Shown here in pieces: positions 26,953-36,834 of a stretch of DNA of 64,000 bases (its first letter is position 1; the number at the start of each line of letters is the position of its first letter). The DNA is from Bacteroidetes bacterium OLB12 (GTDB taxonomy: Bacteria; Bacteroidota; Bacteroidia; Cytophagales; Cyclobacteriaceae): NCBI GenBank assembly GCA_001567185.1, contig LNFR01000092.1, positions 1 to 64,000 on the forward strand, read 5' to 3'. The notes below the pieces were generated by a model. The model made no database searches, was not told where the DNA came from, and saw only the letters and a program-made list of their open reading frames with translations. A program made the translations under genes and the position numbers.

Positions 26953-27531
26953 TCACTTTCCATGGCGTACTGCTTTATACCTAAAGCAATCCACCAGGTG
27001 GTCGTTTACCAAACCACAGGCTTGCATGTGAGCGTACACTACGGTACTGCCTACAAATTTAAACCCACGCTTAATCAGGTCTTTACTTAATGTGTCCGAT
27101 TCGGGCGTGGTTGGAGCAATCTGTCCCGAAGTCTTCCATTTATTCACAATAGGCTTGCCCCCAACAAATCCCCAGATATAGGAATCAAAACTTCCGAACT
27201 CTTTTTGCACTTCCAGAAATCGTTTGGCATTGTTTACAGCTGCATGCACTTTTAGTTTGTTGCGAATAATACCGGGATCTTGTAAAATCTTTTCAATTTT
27301 CTTTTCAGTAAATCGCGTCACTTTAGCCGGGTCGAAGTCGGCAAAATTTTTACGATAGCCTTCGCGTTTTTTTAAGATGGTGGCCCAACTCAGGCCGGCC
27401 TGTGCACCTTCCAGAATCAGAAATTCAAAATGCGTACGGTCATCATGAACAGGTACACCCCATTCTTCATCGTGGTACTTTATGTATTGATCAAACCCCA
27501 GGCACCAGGGGCAGCGAAAAACCGCAGCCAT
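26953..27531 (-). CDS. tag: DNA-3-methyladenine glycosylase I
   Basis: This 192-residue base-excision repair enzyme has the Tag signature: CPWC near the N-terminus with zinc-binding Cys, YHDEEWGVPVHDD, FEFLILEGAQAGLSWATIL with the catalytic Glu, and a C-terminal His/Cys set (AHMQACGLVNDHLVDCF). It removes 3-methyladenine from alkylated DNA. It is divergent from the RidA gene with a 74-base spacer. Confidence 0.94.
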   Translation of the reverse strand: MAAVFRCPWCLGFDQYIKYHDEEWGVPVHDDRTHFEFLILEGAQAGLSWATILKKREGYRKNFADFDPAKVTRFTEKKIEKILQDPGIIRNKLKVHAAVNNAKRFLEVQKEFGSFDSYIWGFVGGKPIVNKWKTSGQIAPTTPESDTLSKDLIKRGFKFVGSTVVYAHMQACGLVNDHLVDCFRYKAVRHGK

Positions 27532-27605
27532 CTTATTACAATTTGTTTGGAAGTTACTGGGTTTCGCACAAAGTTTTATACCTTCCTGTTCTTAAAACCT
27601 GAGTC

Positions 27606-28127
27606 ATGAAATACATTTTAGCTATCTGTCTGTTTTGCATTTGTGCCACTGCTGGCTTCGCACAAAAAATTGATTTCGATAAAAAGTTAAAAGAACAGGG
27701 TATTGAATTATTTGTACCCTCTAAACCCATGGCCAACTATGTGAAGGCTGTACGCACGGGTAACTTATTATTTCTGGCCGGGCACGGGCCCAGCAAAGCC
27801 GATGGCACAAACATTACCGGAAAGGTAGGGGCCGATCTTACTACCGAACAGGGCTATGAGGCGGCCAGGCAAACCGCTATTTCAATTCTTTCAACACTTA
27901 AAAGCGAGCTGGGCGATCTTAACAAAGTAAAGCGGGTTGTTAAAGTATTAGGGATGGTTAACTGCACGGATACATTTACTGACCAGCCCAAAGTAATAAA
28001 CGGATTTTCAGATTTAATGGTAGCTGTATTTGGCGAAAAGGGAAAACATGCCCGTTCGGCCGTGGGAATGAACTCGTTGCCCAGTAATATTGCTGTGGAG
28101 ATTGAAATTATTGTAGAAGTAGAATAA
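27606..28127 (+). CDS. Exported RidA/YjgF-like protein
   Basis: The protein has a signal peptide (ending GFAQ) and a RidA-fold domain with NLLFLAGHGPSKADG, LTTEQGYEAARQTAISILSTLKSELGDL and HARSAVGMNSLP, where the conserved Arg sits. Cytosolic RidA hydrolyses reactive enamines. This subgroup is periplasmic and of unknown substrate. It has 173 residues including the signal. The next gene on the strand is a permease with a weak TTG start. Confidence 0.85.
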   Translation: MKYILAICLFCICATAGFAQKIDFDKKLKEQGIELFVPSKPMANYVKAVRTGNLLFLAGHGPSKADGTNITGKVGADLTTEQGYEAARQTAISILSTLKSELGDLNKVKRVVKVLGMVNCTDTFTDQPKVINGFSDLMVAVFGEKGKHARSAVGMNSLPSNIAVEIEIIVEVE

Positions 28128-28209
28128 AATCAAAGATTTCTTACACGGGCTTCCGTTTGCCGTATGAGTAATTTACTTTGGTTGCGGAACCTAAATCAGA
28201 GTCAGCGTC

Positions 28210-30561
28210 TTGTTATCCAGCTATATTAAAATTGTATTGCGCCAAATGCGCAGTATTTACTCGCTCATTAACCTTTCCGGGTTAGTTGTTGGCTTTAGTG
28301 CATTCATGCTTATTTTCCTGTGGGTTGAAGAAGAGTGGAGTTATGACCGCTTCCACGAAGGCAGCGCCAATATTTACAGAATAGTTGAAAATCAAACTAA
28401 CGATAACAACGAGGGTTACCCGGTGGCGGTAACACCGGCACCATTGGCACCTTACCTGAAAAGCACTTTTGGTGAAGTAGAGGCAGCCTGCCGGATAGGC
28501 AATGCCGACTTTATTGTTAGAAGAAATGAAACATCGTTTGTTCAAAAAGGCATATTGGCCGATCCTGAATTTTTTGAGGTGTTTACATTTCCAATAGTGA
28601 AGGGTGAATACAAAACATTTGCATCGGGCATTGATGTGATACTAATTTCAGAACGACTGGCGCAAGTTTATTTCAATGCCGAAGAGCCAACCGGCAAAAC
28701 CCTAACCGTACTGGGCAAAGAGCTGCTGGTAGCGGCCGTATTGCAAAATGTACCGGGCAACACACACCTTCAATTCGACTTTGTTATTCCGATGGAGTTT
28801 GTACGGGCTGGTGGTTATGATAATCTGCAACAATGGAACTATAATAGTTATTATACCTATGCCCGGTTATTACCCCAGGCAGATGTACCTGCTTTTGCTA
28901 CCAAGATTAAAAACCTGGTGAAAGAAAATTACCCCCAATCTAATACAGAACTTATTATACAACCGCTTCAATCCATTCACCTGCGCTCCGGTCACTTAAA
29001 CAATGATAGCGCAGGGCGGGGCAATATATTGTACGTGTACATTTTTTCAGCTGTTGGAATTTTTATCCTGATAATCGCCAGTATAAACTATGCTAACCTG
29101 GCTACAGCCCGTTCGCTTAAACGCGCAAAAGAAGCCGGAGTAAGAAAAGTAATTGGCGCAAACCGGCTGCAGTTAATGCTGCATTTTTTCTCTGAGTCAT
29201 TTCTGTATTGTGTGTTGGCTTTTTTGGTAGCAATACTGGTGGGTTGGATTTTGTTACCCTCATTCAATCAATTGAGTGGTAAAGCAGTTGCCTTTGATGT
29301 TCTTAATCCCTCCATTTATCTGCCATTGCTTGCTTCTGTATTTTTCTGTTCATTTCTGGGAGGTGTTTATCCTGCATTGTTATTGTCAGCATTAAACCCG
29401 GCCATTGTATTACGGGGGTTTCTGAAAAGTGGAAAGGGAACCATTATTTTCAGACGTGCCCTGGTTGTGTTACAATTCGTATTGGCCATTTCTTTTCTTG
29501 CAGGCACCTTCTTTGTAAAAGATCAGCTTGAGTACATTCGCGCACGCGATTTGGGTTTTGAAAAAGAAAACATCCTGACCTTTTCAGCAAATCGAAATCT
29601 GCGGCAGCAATTTGAAGCTTTTAAAGCAGAATTGCTTGCACTACCAGGTGTGCTGCATGTAACCGCTACCAGTTCCAAACTATCGCACATCAACGAATCG
29701 TCTGATGTTGTTGATTGGCCAGGTAAAAATCCGGAATCAAGTATATTATTTCATGTGCTTCCGGTAGAGCGCGATTTTATTAAGACTTTCTCGATGAAGA
29801 TTGTTGCAGGACGTGATTTTTCGCCCGACATAATTTCTGATTCTGCTGCTATGTTGATTAATGAAGAAGCGGCCCGAATAATGAATATTAAAAATCCGCT
29901 TGAAACAACAATAACCTACGGCTCGCGTGTTAAGAATCCCATTATTGGAGTTGTGAAGGATTTTAATTTTAAATCAGCACACAAGAAAATTGAACCGATG
30001 TTGATTTATATTGATCGGGATGAGTATTACCGCATAGCGATTAGACTGGAAGCCGGAAATCTGGTAAACCAGGTTGAGTCGGTAAAAGAAATTTTCAAGA
30101 AGATGAATCCGGGAGCACCATTCGAGTACACGTTTCTGGATGAAGAGATTGATCAATCCTACCGGAATGAAGAACGTACAAGTAAAATATTCAGTTACCT
30201 TTCTGTATTATCTGTGTTTATCAGTTGTTTGGGTTTGTTAGGGATGGTTATGTTTGTTACCGAACAACGTGCCCGCGAAATAGCGCTTCGTAAAATCATG
30301 GGGGCATCAACATTGCATTTAACCTGGTTGCTTACCCGCGAATTTATTTTTCTTGTGCTGGCTGCGTTTGCAATTGCTGCGCCAGCCATGTTTTACCTCA
30401 GTAGGATATGGCTTGATAATTTTGCCTATAAGATGGACACCAATGTTTTGGTGTTTGTACTGGCTGGCTTAATTAGTCTTGGTGTGGCGGCTCTTACTGT
30501 AAGTTATCGTTCGTTCAAAGTAGCCCTTGCCAACCCGGTAGATTCGCTGCGTAGCGAATGA
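28210..30561 (+). CDS. FtsX/MacB-type ABC transporter permease
   Basis: This 783-residue protein has the Bacteroidota permease layout: one N-terminal helix (about 17-40), a large periplasmic MacB-PCD-like domain, three helices, a second periplasmic domain and three C-terminal helices with the FtsX signature AREIALRKIMGAS (also present after the first set as AKEAGVRKVIGA). Such proteins couple to a separate ATPase for envelope stress or export, but no ATPase gene is nearby. The start is TTG 28210, and no in-frame ATG precedes it. Confidence 0.88.
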   Translation: MLSSYIKIVLRQMRSIYSLINLSGLVVGFSAFMLIFLWVEEEWSYDRFHEGSANIYRIVENQTNDNNEGYPVAVTPAPLAPYLKSTFGEVEAACRIGNADFIVRRNETSFVQKGILADPEFFEVFTFPIVKGEYKTFASGIDVILISERLAQVYFNAEEPTGKTLTVLGKELLVAAVLQNVPGNTHLQFDFVIPMEFVRAGGYDNLQQWNYNSYYTYARLLPQADVPAFATKIKNLVKENYPQSNTELIIQPLQSIHLRSGHLNNDSAGRGNILYVYIFSAVGIFILIIASINYANLATARSLKRAKEAGVRKVIGANRLQLMLHFFSESFLYCVLAFLVAILVGWILLPSFNQLSGKAVAFDVLNPSIYLPLLASVFFCSFLGGVYPALLLSALNPAIVLRGFLKSGKGTIIFRRALVVLQFVLAISFLAGTFFVKDQLEYIRARDLGFEKENILTFSANRNLRQQFEAFKAELLALPGVLHVTATSSKLSHINESSDVVDWPGKNPESSILFHVLPVERDFIKTFSMKIVAGRDFSPDIISDSAAMLINEEAARIMNIKNPLETTITYGSRVKNPIIGVVKDFNFKSAHKKIEPMLIYIDRDEYYRIAIRLEAGNLVNQVESVKEIFKKMNPGAPFEYTFLDEEIDQSYRNEERTSKIFSYLSVLSVFISCLGLLGMVMFVTEQRAREIALRKIMGASTLHLTWLLTREFIFLVLAAFAIAAPAMFYLSRIWLDNFAYKMDTNVLVFVLAGLISLGVAALTVSYRSFKVALANPVDSLRSE

Positions 30562-30644
30562 TTTGTTAATTTTCTCTTAAACTTTACGGGAAGCACAAAA
30601 GTCATTAAGCATTATAAACTATTTACTATATTTGCCCTTCTTAT

Positions 30645-30980
30645 ATGGCTAAAATTGTTTTTTCATATGTGGCAATCTTTTGTTTGCTGATCCTGGTATC
30701 GGCAAACACAATTACCACTTCGCTGAAAAAAACAAACACAACCGAATGTGCCGATTTGGGTGATGACTCAGAAGATATACCCGTTCCATCGCCTGTTGAA
30801 GAAGATAACACCGGTGAGGATATTAAGCTTGGGCCACAGCAAACACATTTGGCTGTTAACAGAAGCAGCAGCAAACTTATTTTTTCAAACTGCTTTTTAA
30901 CGAGTTCCATTTTCTGGAAATCATTTCTCCTCCTCCTCAGGGGTAATCCTTTACCTCCTTGCCCGATAGCGGGCTTTTAG
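30645..30980 (+). CDS. Small acidic membrane-type protein beside SulP
   Basis: The 111-residue protein has an N-terminal signal or anchor (AKIVFSYVAIFCLLILVSAN), a short acidic Pro-rich region (DLGDDSEDIPVPSPVEEDN), then a second hydrophobic segment (SNCFLTSSIFWKSFLLLLRG) and a C-terminal PLPPCPIAGF. I do not know the family. It lies 28 bases ahead of the SulP gene and has its own possible -7 box TATATTTG at 30627-30634, so it may begin the SulP-carbonic anhydrase operon. Confidence 0.55.
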   Translation: MAKIVFSYVAIFCLLILVSANTITTSLKKTNTTECADLGDDSEDIPVPSPVEEDNTGEDIKLGPQQTHLAVNRSSSKLIFSNCFLTSSIFWKSFLLLLRGNPLPPCPIAGF

Positions 30981-31008
30981 TTTTTTAGTTTCATTTTTTT
31001 TCTTTCGT

Positions 31009-32580
31009 ATGAATTTGAGAAGTTATTGGTCATCGGACTTTCCGTCCTCTGTTGTTGTGTTTCTGGTAGCCTTGCCATTATGCTTAGGTATTGCCCTGGC
31101 ATCAGGGGCTCCATTGTTTTCGGGCCTCATGGCAGGCATTGTGGGTGGCATCGTGATAGGATCGCTTAGTGGATCTTCGCTGAGTGTAAGCGGCCCCGCA
31201 GCGGGATTAACATCCATTGTATTAGTGGCAATTAATGATCTTGGCACGTTCGAGATTTTTTTATTGAGCGTAATGGTGGCCGGAGCCATACAAGTGGTGC
31301 TGGGTCTTTTGCGTGCGGGTTCTATCGGTCATTTTTTTCCGGCCGCTGTAATTAAAGGCATGCTGGCAGGTATTGGGTTAATACTTATTCTGAAACAAAT
31401 ACCACATGCAGTTGCTTTGATGCCGATTATGAAGGGGATGAAAGTTTTTTTTCAACAAGATGGTCGCAATACCTTTTCTGAAATACTGGAATCTCTAAAC
31501 CACATTACTCCCGGAGCGGTAATTATCAGTATTGTGTCTGTATTGTTGTTGATTGTTTGGAGTTCGAACAAACTGCTGCGGTATAAATTTTTTAGAGTTG
31601 TACCAGCCCCGTTGGGCGTAGTATTAATAGGGGTAGGCCTCAATTTGATATTCAAACTGGTTTCGCCTCAACTTGCAATTACTGCGCAACACCTGGTTTC
31701 GCTGCCTTCTTATTCCGAATCAGGGATGAGCGCATTTTTTACATTTCCGGATTTTTCAGCCTGGCAAAATCCTAAGATATACACCACCGCTATTACGCTC
31801 GCCATTGTAGCCAGCCTGGAAACGCTTTTAAGTATAGAAGCCAGTGATAAAATGGATTCGGCTCACCGAAGCACGCCACTCAACCGGGAGTTGTGCGCCC
31901 AGGGAGTTGGCAATGCCGTGTCGGGTTTGTTGGGAGGCCTGCCGGTAACCTCGGTAATTGTACGCAGTTCGGCCAATGTAAATGCAGGCGCGCGAAGCAA
32001 GGCCTCTACTATTTCGCATGGCGTTATCTTAATGCTCTCGGTAGTACTTGTTCCTCACGTATTGGAGCTGATCCCTTTGTCCTGTCTGGCAGGAATACTT
32101 TTAATTACCGGTTACAAGCTTGCTAAACCATCAGCTTTTGTTGGCATGTTTAAAAAAGGATACACACAATTCCTGCCATTTGTTGCAACGGTGTTGGCGG
32201 TATTGTTTACCAACTTGCTCTTTGGTGTGTTTTTAGGAATTGTGGTTGCCCTGATCTTTATACTTATTACCAATTTTAAGAAGGCAATAATTGTAGTTTC
32301 GGAAGGAGAATGGTATTTGATTCGATTTACAAAAGATGTTACCTTCCTAAATAAAGCAGCCCTGAGACAGGAGTTGGCCGGAATACCCGAAGATGCACAA
32401 TTGGTAATTGATGCAACCCCTGCCGGATTTGTAGATAATGATATAATAGAAACCATTAACGATTTTACAGAAACCGCCAGATTAAAAAATATTTCAGTAA
32501 CAGTTAAAGGATTAAAACACCCAGGCCATGTCAAAGGGGTGAGTTCAATCGAAAATAATGTAAGCATTACAACAAATTAA
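31009..32580 (+). CDS. SulP-family anion transporter
   Basis: The 523-residue product has ten or more membrane helices with the SulP features LPLCLGIALASGAP near the N-terminus, SGPAAGLTSIVL and NAVSGLLGGLPVTSVIVRSSANVNAGARSK, plus a STAS-like tail from about 435. SulP proteins carry sulfate or bicarbonate. The beta-carbonic anhydrase three bases downstream favours a bicarbonate (BicA-like) role. It is in the inner membrane. Confidence 0.92.
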   Translation: MNLRSYWSSDFPSSVVVFLVALPLCLGIALASGAPLFSGLMAGIVGGIVIGSLSGSSLSVSGPAAGLTSIVLVAINDLGTFEIFLLSVMVAGAIQVVLGLLRAGSIGHFFPAAVIKGMLAGIGLILILKQIPHAVALMPIMKGMKVFFQQDGRNTFSEILESLNHITPGAVIISIVSVLLLIVWSSNKLLRYKFFRVVPAPLGVVLIGVGLNLIFKLVSPQLAITAQHLVSLPSYSESGMSAFFTFPDFSAWQNPKIYTTAITLAIVASLETLLSIEASDKMDSAHRSTPLNRELCAQGVGNAVSGLLGGLPVTSVIVRSSANVNAGARSKASTISHGVILMLSVVLVPHVLELIPLSCLAGILLITGYKLAKPSAFVGMFKKGYTQFLPFVATVLAVLFTNLLFGVFLGIVVALIFILITNFKKAIIVVSEGEWYLIRFTKDVTFLNKAALRQELAGIPEDAQLVIDATPAGFVDNDIIETINDFTETARLKNISVTVKGLKHPGHVKGVSSIENNVSITTN

Positions 32581-32583
32581 CAA

Positions 32584-33231
32584 ATGGAAAAATACAATCA
32601 GTTGCTCTTACAAAATCGTGCCTGGGTAGAGCAAATGCTTCGGGATGATAAGGATTATTTTAACAAACTGGCTAACACTCAGAAACCGGAGTTTTTATGG
32701 ATTGGGTGTGCCGATAGTCGTGTACCAGCAAACCAGATAACCGGCACCCAACCGGGAGAGGTGTTTGTGCATCGCAACATTGCCAATCTGGTGGTGCATA
32801 CCGATATGAATATGCTAAGTGTGCTGGATTATGCCGTAAATGTATTGGAAGTAAGCCATGTAATTGTTTGCGGGCACTACGGTTGCGGAGGGGTGCGTTC
32901 GGCCATGGGCAATAAGCAGGTTGGTCTTATAGATAACTGGATCAGGCACATAAAAGATGTGTACCGGCTACACCAGGATGAGTTGGAAGCCATAAGCGAT
33001 ATGCAGCAACGGGAGGATAGGTTTGTTGAGCTAAATGTGATAGAGCAGGTTTACGATCTGGGTAAAACATCCATTATTCAAAATGCGTGGCAGCGCAGAG
33101 GTGGTTTTCCCTACATACACGGCTGGGTTTATAATGTTGCCAACGGAGTAATTAAAGACCTGAAAGTATCCATGCACGATGACTCTGAAATGCCCGATGT
33201 TTATAAATTTGAGAAAATGAAGCCGATTTGA
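32584..33231 (+). CDS. Beta-carbonic anhydrase
   Basis: This 215-residue zinc enzyme interconverts CO2 and bicarbonate. Zinc ligands are C42 (with the D44-R46 dyad in CADSRVPA), H98 and C101 in GHYGCGG. It is three bases downstream of SulP, so the pair likely works as transport plus hydration for inorganic carbon supply. It ends at a strong terminator. Confidence 0.94.
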   Translation: MEKYNQLLLQNRAWVEQMLRDDKDYFNKLANTQKPEFLWIGCADSRVPANQITGTQPGEVFVHRNIANLVVHTDMNMLSVLDYAVNVLEVSHVIVCGHYGCGGVRSAMGNKQVGLIDNWIRHIKDVYRLHQDELEAISDMQQREDRFVELNVIEQVYDLGKTSIIQNAWQRRGGFPYIHGWVYNVANGVIKDLKVSMHDDSEMPDVYKFEKMKPI

Positions 33232-33253
33232 GCTCATTTGAAGGTATCTAAAA

Positions 33254-33282
33254 GCCGTCCTACATTAGGGCGGCCTTTTTTT
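33254..33282 (+). terminator. Rho-independent terminator
   Basis: GCCGTCC (33254-33260) pairs with GGGCGGC (33268-33274), with a seven-base loop and a T7 run. It ends the SulP-carbonic anhydrase unit. Confidence 0.8.
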
Positions 33283-33361
33283 ATTTTGCAGCTAGGGGTA
33301 AAAGTTCATAAGGTTGTCATAACCTCAAAGCCCGAATCCCGTAAATTGCACCAAATCATAA

Positions 33362-33949
33362 ATGGAAGCGGTGGATTTATCGGAAAAGCAGGTATTGGAA
33401 AAATTCCGGCAGGGTAACCCAAGTACTTTTGAGATGATCTTTCGCACCTATTACCAGCCCCTTTGCCGTTATGCCTTTTCATTTTTGAACGATAAGGAAG
33501 AGGCCGAAGAAGTTGTTCAATCGGCTTTTATTTCGGTTTGGGAAAAACGATTGTCAATTCAAATTGAAACATCGCTTAAAGCATACCTGTATCGCATGGT
33601 ACGCAACAGTTGCCTGAATGTGATCAAACATGAAAAAGTAAAACAACAACATGCTGCTTTTGAAATGTATGTGGGAGAGACAGCGGCCGAATCGGTAATG
33701 CATAAAGTACAGGCAGCCGAGTTGGAAATAAAAATAGCGCAAGCCATGAAAACTTTGCCGGAACAATGCCGGCTGGTCTTTCAACTTAGCCGATTCGAAG
33801 AGCTCAAGTACCAGGAAATTGCAGATCAGCTACAGATTTCGGTAAAGACGGTGGAGAACCACATGGGCAAAGCATTAAAGCTGATGCGCGAACAACTAAA
33901 AGATTACCTGCCGTTGTTTTTAATATTTATGAATAACTGGATGCCTTGA
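33362..33949 (+). CDS. ECF sigma factor (FecI-like)
   Basis: This 195-residue sigma-70 family protein has sigma-2 (FRTYYQPLCRYAFSFLNDKEEAEEVVQSAFISVWEKR) and sigma-4 (LPEQCRLVFQLSRFEELKYQEIADQLQISVKTVENHMGKALKLMRE). It lacks sigma-3, as ECF factors do. The anti-sigma gene follows after one base. In Bacteroidota such pairs control an adjacent TonB-dependent receptor, here the downstream genes. Confidence 0.9.
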   Translation: MEAVDLSEKQVLEKFRQGNPSTFEMIFRTYYQPLCRYAFSFLNDKEEAEEVVQSAFISVWEKRLSIQIETSLKAYLYRMVRNSCLNVIKHEKVKQQHAAFEMYVGETAAESVMHKVQAAELEIKIAQAMKTLPEQCRLVFQLSRFEELKYQEIADQLQISVKTVENHMGKALKLMREQLKDYLPLFLIFMNNWMP

Positions 33950-33950
33950 A

Positions 33951-34955
33951 ATGGGATTGCTTGAAAACGATATAGACGATTTGATAGGCAAAGTGCTGGC
34001 CGGAGAAGCATCGGCCCGGGAGCAGCAGGAGGTCTATACCTGGGTTGAAGCAAGTGAAACCAATCGGGCGTACTTCGAAAACCTCAAAACTATTTTTGAA
34101 AAGGCAGCTGGTGCGGATGTAAAGGTTGAATTTGATACCGATGCAGCCTGGAATAAGATAAAGCAAAAGATAGGAGACACGAAAATTGTTTCGTTGCACG
34201 AACGATCCAGGGCAACAACTATTTGGGTGCGTATTGCAGCCGGCATCGCCATCTTTTTTGGGATAATCTATTTTCTGAATAACCCGATTGCCCCCGTTCA
34301 GCAAATGGCGATCCTAAGCACAAATAGCACCATGCAGGATACCCTGCCCGATGGAAGCACGGCTTTCCTAAACAAACAAAGCGAGCTTGTTTACAGCTAC
34401 GATAAAAAACAAAAAGCCCGCAAAGTAAAACTGAAGGGCGAAGCTTACTTTACCGTAAAACACAATGACGAGCAACCCTTTGTAATTGAAGCTGATGAAA
34501 TTCTGGTGCGTGATATTGGTACAGCGTTTAATCTGAAGGCTTATCCCGAAAAGGATACCATCGAAATTCTGGTTACAGAAGGGGAAGTTCAATTCTATAC
34601 ATTATACGATAGCGGCCTTAACCTGAAAGCCGGACAACGGGCCATTTACAGCAAGCGCAATAAAATGTTCTATCGTATCGAAAAACCAGATACCAATATA
34701 CTCGCGTATAAAACCAAAGTATTCAGCTTTAATAATACCGATTTAAAAACGGTTGTGGCCTTGTTGAATGAGGTGTATAACTCTAAAATTATTTTAGCAA
34801 ACCCGAAACTTTTTGATTGCCGACTTACTGCCAACTATAAAGAAGATAACCCGGCCATTATTGCAGAAGTAATAGCCGAAACAATGAATCTGACCTTAAC
34901 CCGAAAGGGTGAAGAATTGATTCTGGATGGTGACGGATGCACCAGCTCACAATAA
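33951..34955 (+). CDS. FecR-like anti-sigma factor
   Basis: The 334-residue product has an N-terminal cytoplasmic region (about 1-85) for sigma binding, one membrane helix (WVRIAAGIAIFFGIIYFL) and a periplasmic FecR domain (LPDGSTAFLNKQSELVYSYDKKQ, FVIEADEILVRDIGTAFNLK) with a DUF4974-like end. It would hold the ECF sigma inactive until a signal arrives from the outer membrane. It is followed by the STN-repeat protein with a 7-base gap. Confidence 0.9.
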   Translation: MGLLENDIDDLIGKVLAGEASAREQQEVYTWVEASETNRAYFENLKTIFEKAAGADVKVEFDTDAAWNKIKQKIGDTKIVSLHERSRATTIWVRIAAGIAIFFGIIYFLNNPIAPVQQMAILSTNSTMQDTLPDGSTAFLNKQSELVYSYDKKQKARKVKLKGEAYFTVKHNDEQPFVIEADEILVRDIGTAFNLKAYPEKDTIEILVTEGEVQFYTLYDSGLNLKAGQRAIYSKRNKMFYRIEKPDTNILAYKTKVFSFNNTDLKTVVALLNEVYNSKIILANPKLFDCRLTANYKEDNPAIIAEVIAETMNLTLTRKGEELILDGDGCTSSQ

Positions 34956-34962
34956 GTTTTGC

Positions 34963-36769
34963 ATGAGAATTTTTTACGCATTAATTTTTTTGCTGGCCGG
35001 TACGGTCTGTGCTGCCCAAACCAAAACAAACCAGCCCCCGCTTCTCGAAAGATCGGTTACACTTACCGTGCAAAATGAGAAAGTGCCACACGTATTAACG
35101 CGCATAGCCCAGGCGGCAGGATTTGCCTTTTTGTATAACAGCTCCATTGTCGACCCGGAACAGGTGGTAAGCCTAACTGTTCAAAATCTTACCGTAAGGC
35201 AGGTGTTGAACGAAGTATTTCATGGAACGCTTAACTATAAAGCAAAAGGGAATTATGTAATCTTAACCAAAGCGCCACCGCCACCGGTAAAAAATGAAGT
35301 GGTTACAATATATGTAAGCGGATATGTTGAAGAGGCCACTACAGGAAACAAAGTGCCGCAGGCAAGCATTTACCACAAACCCTCTATCACTTCGGTGGTT
35401 ACAGACGATTACGGATACTTTCGGATAAAGATCGAAAAGCGAACCGACTCCTTATCCCTTTCGGTAAGTAAAAAGAATTATCAGGACACCGTTATTCAGA
35501 TAACAGAATCGGCTAATCAATACTACATCATTTCTCTTAAATCGATCGTACGCGATACAGCGAAAATCATTACTCCTAAAGCCCCGGCAGATTCAATCAC
35601 CCTGTTTCTGAAAGAAGAGTTATCGCACCCTTATTATTCAGAACCCAACATTCAGAATATTTCAGATACGCTTTACTCGCTGGTTCAGGTATCGATACTA
35701 CCGTTTGTGGGAACCAATGGTCGCCTTAGTGGCAACGTAATAAATGATTATTCCATCAACTTTTTAGGAGGCTACTCGCGCGGCACACGCCAGCTTGAGT
35801 TAGGATTTTTCTTTAACATGGATCGGGGTGATGTGGGGTGGTTGCAAATAGGTGGCTTTGGTAACATGGTAGGAGGCAAGGTGTATGGTTTTCAAACTGC
35901 TGGCTTTTTTTAATTTAAATGGTGGCGATGTTACCGCGGTGCAGTTGGCTGGATTTGCCAATACAAATCTGAGCGAAGCACATGGTGTTCAGATTGCCGG
36001 GTTTGCAAACACAAATTTAGGAGGGATGAATGGTGTTCAGGTTGCCGGATTTAGCAATTACAATAACCAGTCCGGGTATGGAGTGCAAGTAGCGGGCTTT
36101 GGAAACTTACAACGTGGCGATTACAGAGGCTCTCAGTTTGCAGGATTTACGAACATTGCCACCGACAAAATTTCTGGTTCGCAGGTAAGCGGATTTTTTA
36201 ACTATGCCGGCCGGGTGCGGGGTACGCAAATCGGGTTAATTAATTATGCCGATAGCGTAGGGGGTGTTCCTATCGGATTGTTCAGTATTATTAATAAAGG
36301 ATATCATAAAGTAGAAGTTTCGGCCGATGAAGTATTTCCTGTTAACGTGGCCTTTCGAACCGGGGTAAGAAAGTTTTATACCATCCTAACAGCCGGGTTT
36401 AAACCTGAAAAATCATTGGAAGCCAGCGACACATCGGTATGGACGTTTGGGTATGGAATAGGCTCATCGCATAAACTAACGCGCGGATGGTACCTGGATT
36501 TTGATCTGACCAGCCAGCATGTAAACAAAGGCGGATTTACCAATGCATTGAGTTTGCTTAACAAAGCGTATCTCGGGTTCGATTTTCAACTAGCCAAAAG
36601 ATTTTCGCTTGCTACCGGGGTAACATTTAATACCTACCTTACCCGCAACTCCTACACCCAATACCCTAAACTATTTACCTACTACACACCAACCGATCAT
36701 TCAATAAAAATTAAAAACAACAACCTGTCTATGTGGGTAGGTGCGCGGGTTGGCTTAAGATTTTTATAA
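34963..36769 (+). CDS. STN/carboxypeptidase-regulatory protein with surface repeats (frameshifted)
   Basis: The joined 601-residue protein has a signal peptide (to CAAQ), an STN domain (about 28-95), a carboxypeptidase-regulatory-like domain (about 105-175), then about eight copies of a 20-22 residue repeat of the form GxQxAGFxN, which resembles the LA_2272 surface-repeat type. It ends in a beta-barrel-like region. The frame breaks at the T7 run 35905-35911: the first frame ends at 35913 and the second covers 35885-36769. Six T gives a seamless AGFFNLNGG. The STN domain suggests it signals to FecR. The repeats suggest an outer-membrane or surface role. Confidence 0.75.
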
Positions 36770-36834
36770 AAACAAATACAGGCAGTAGGGGTTAAACAAT
36801 AATGGTTTGTCATACAGCAGAAACAATAACCTGT

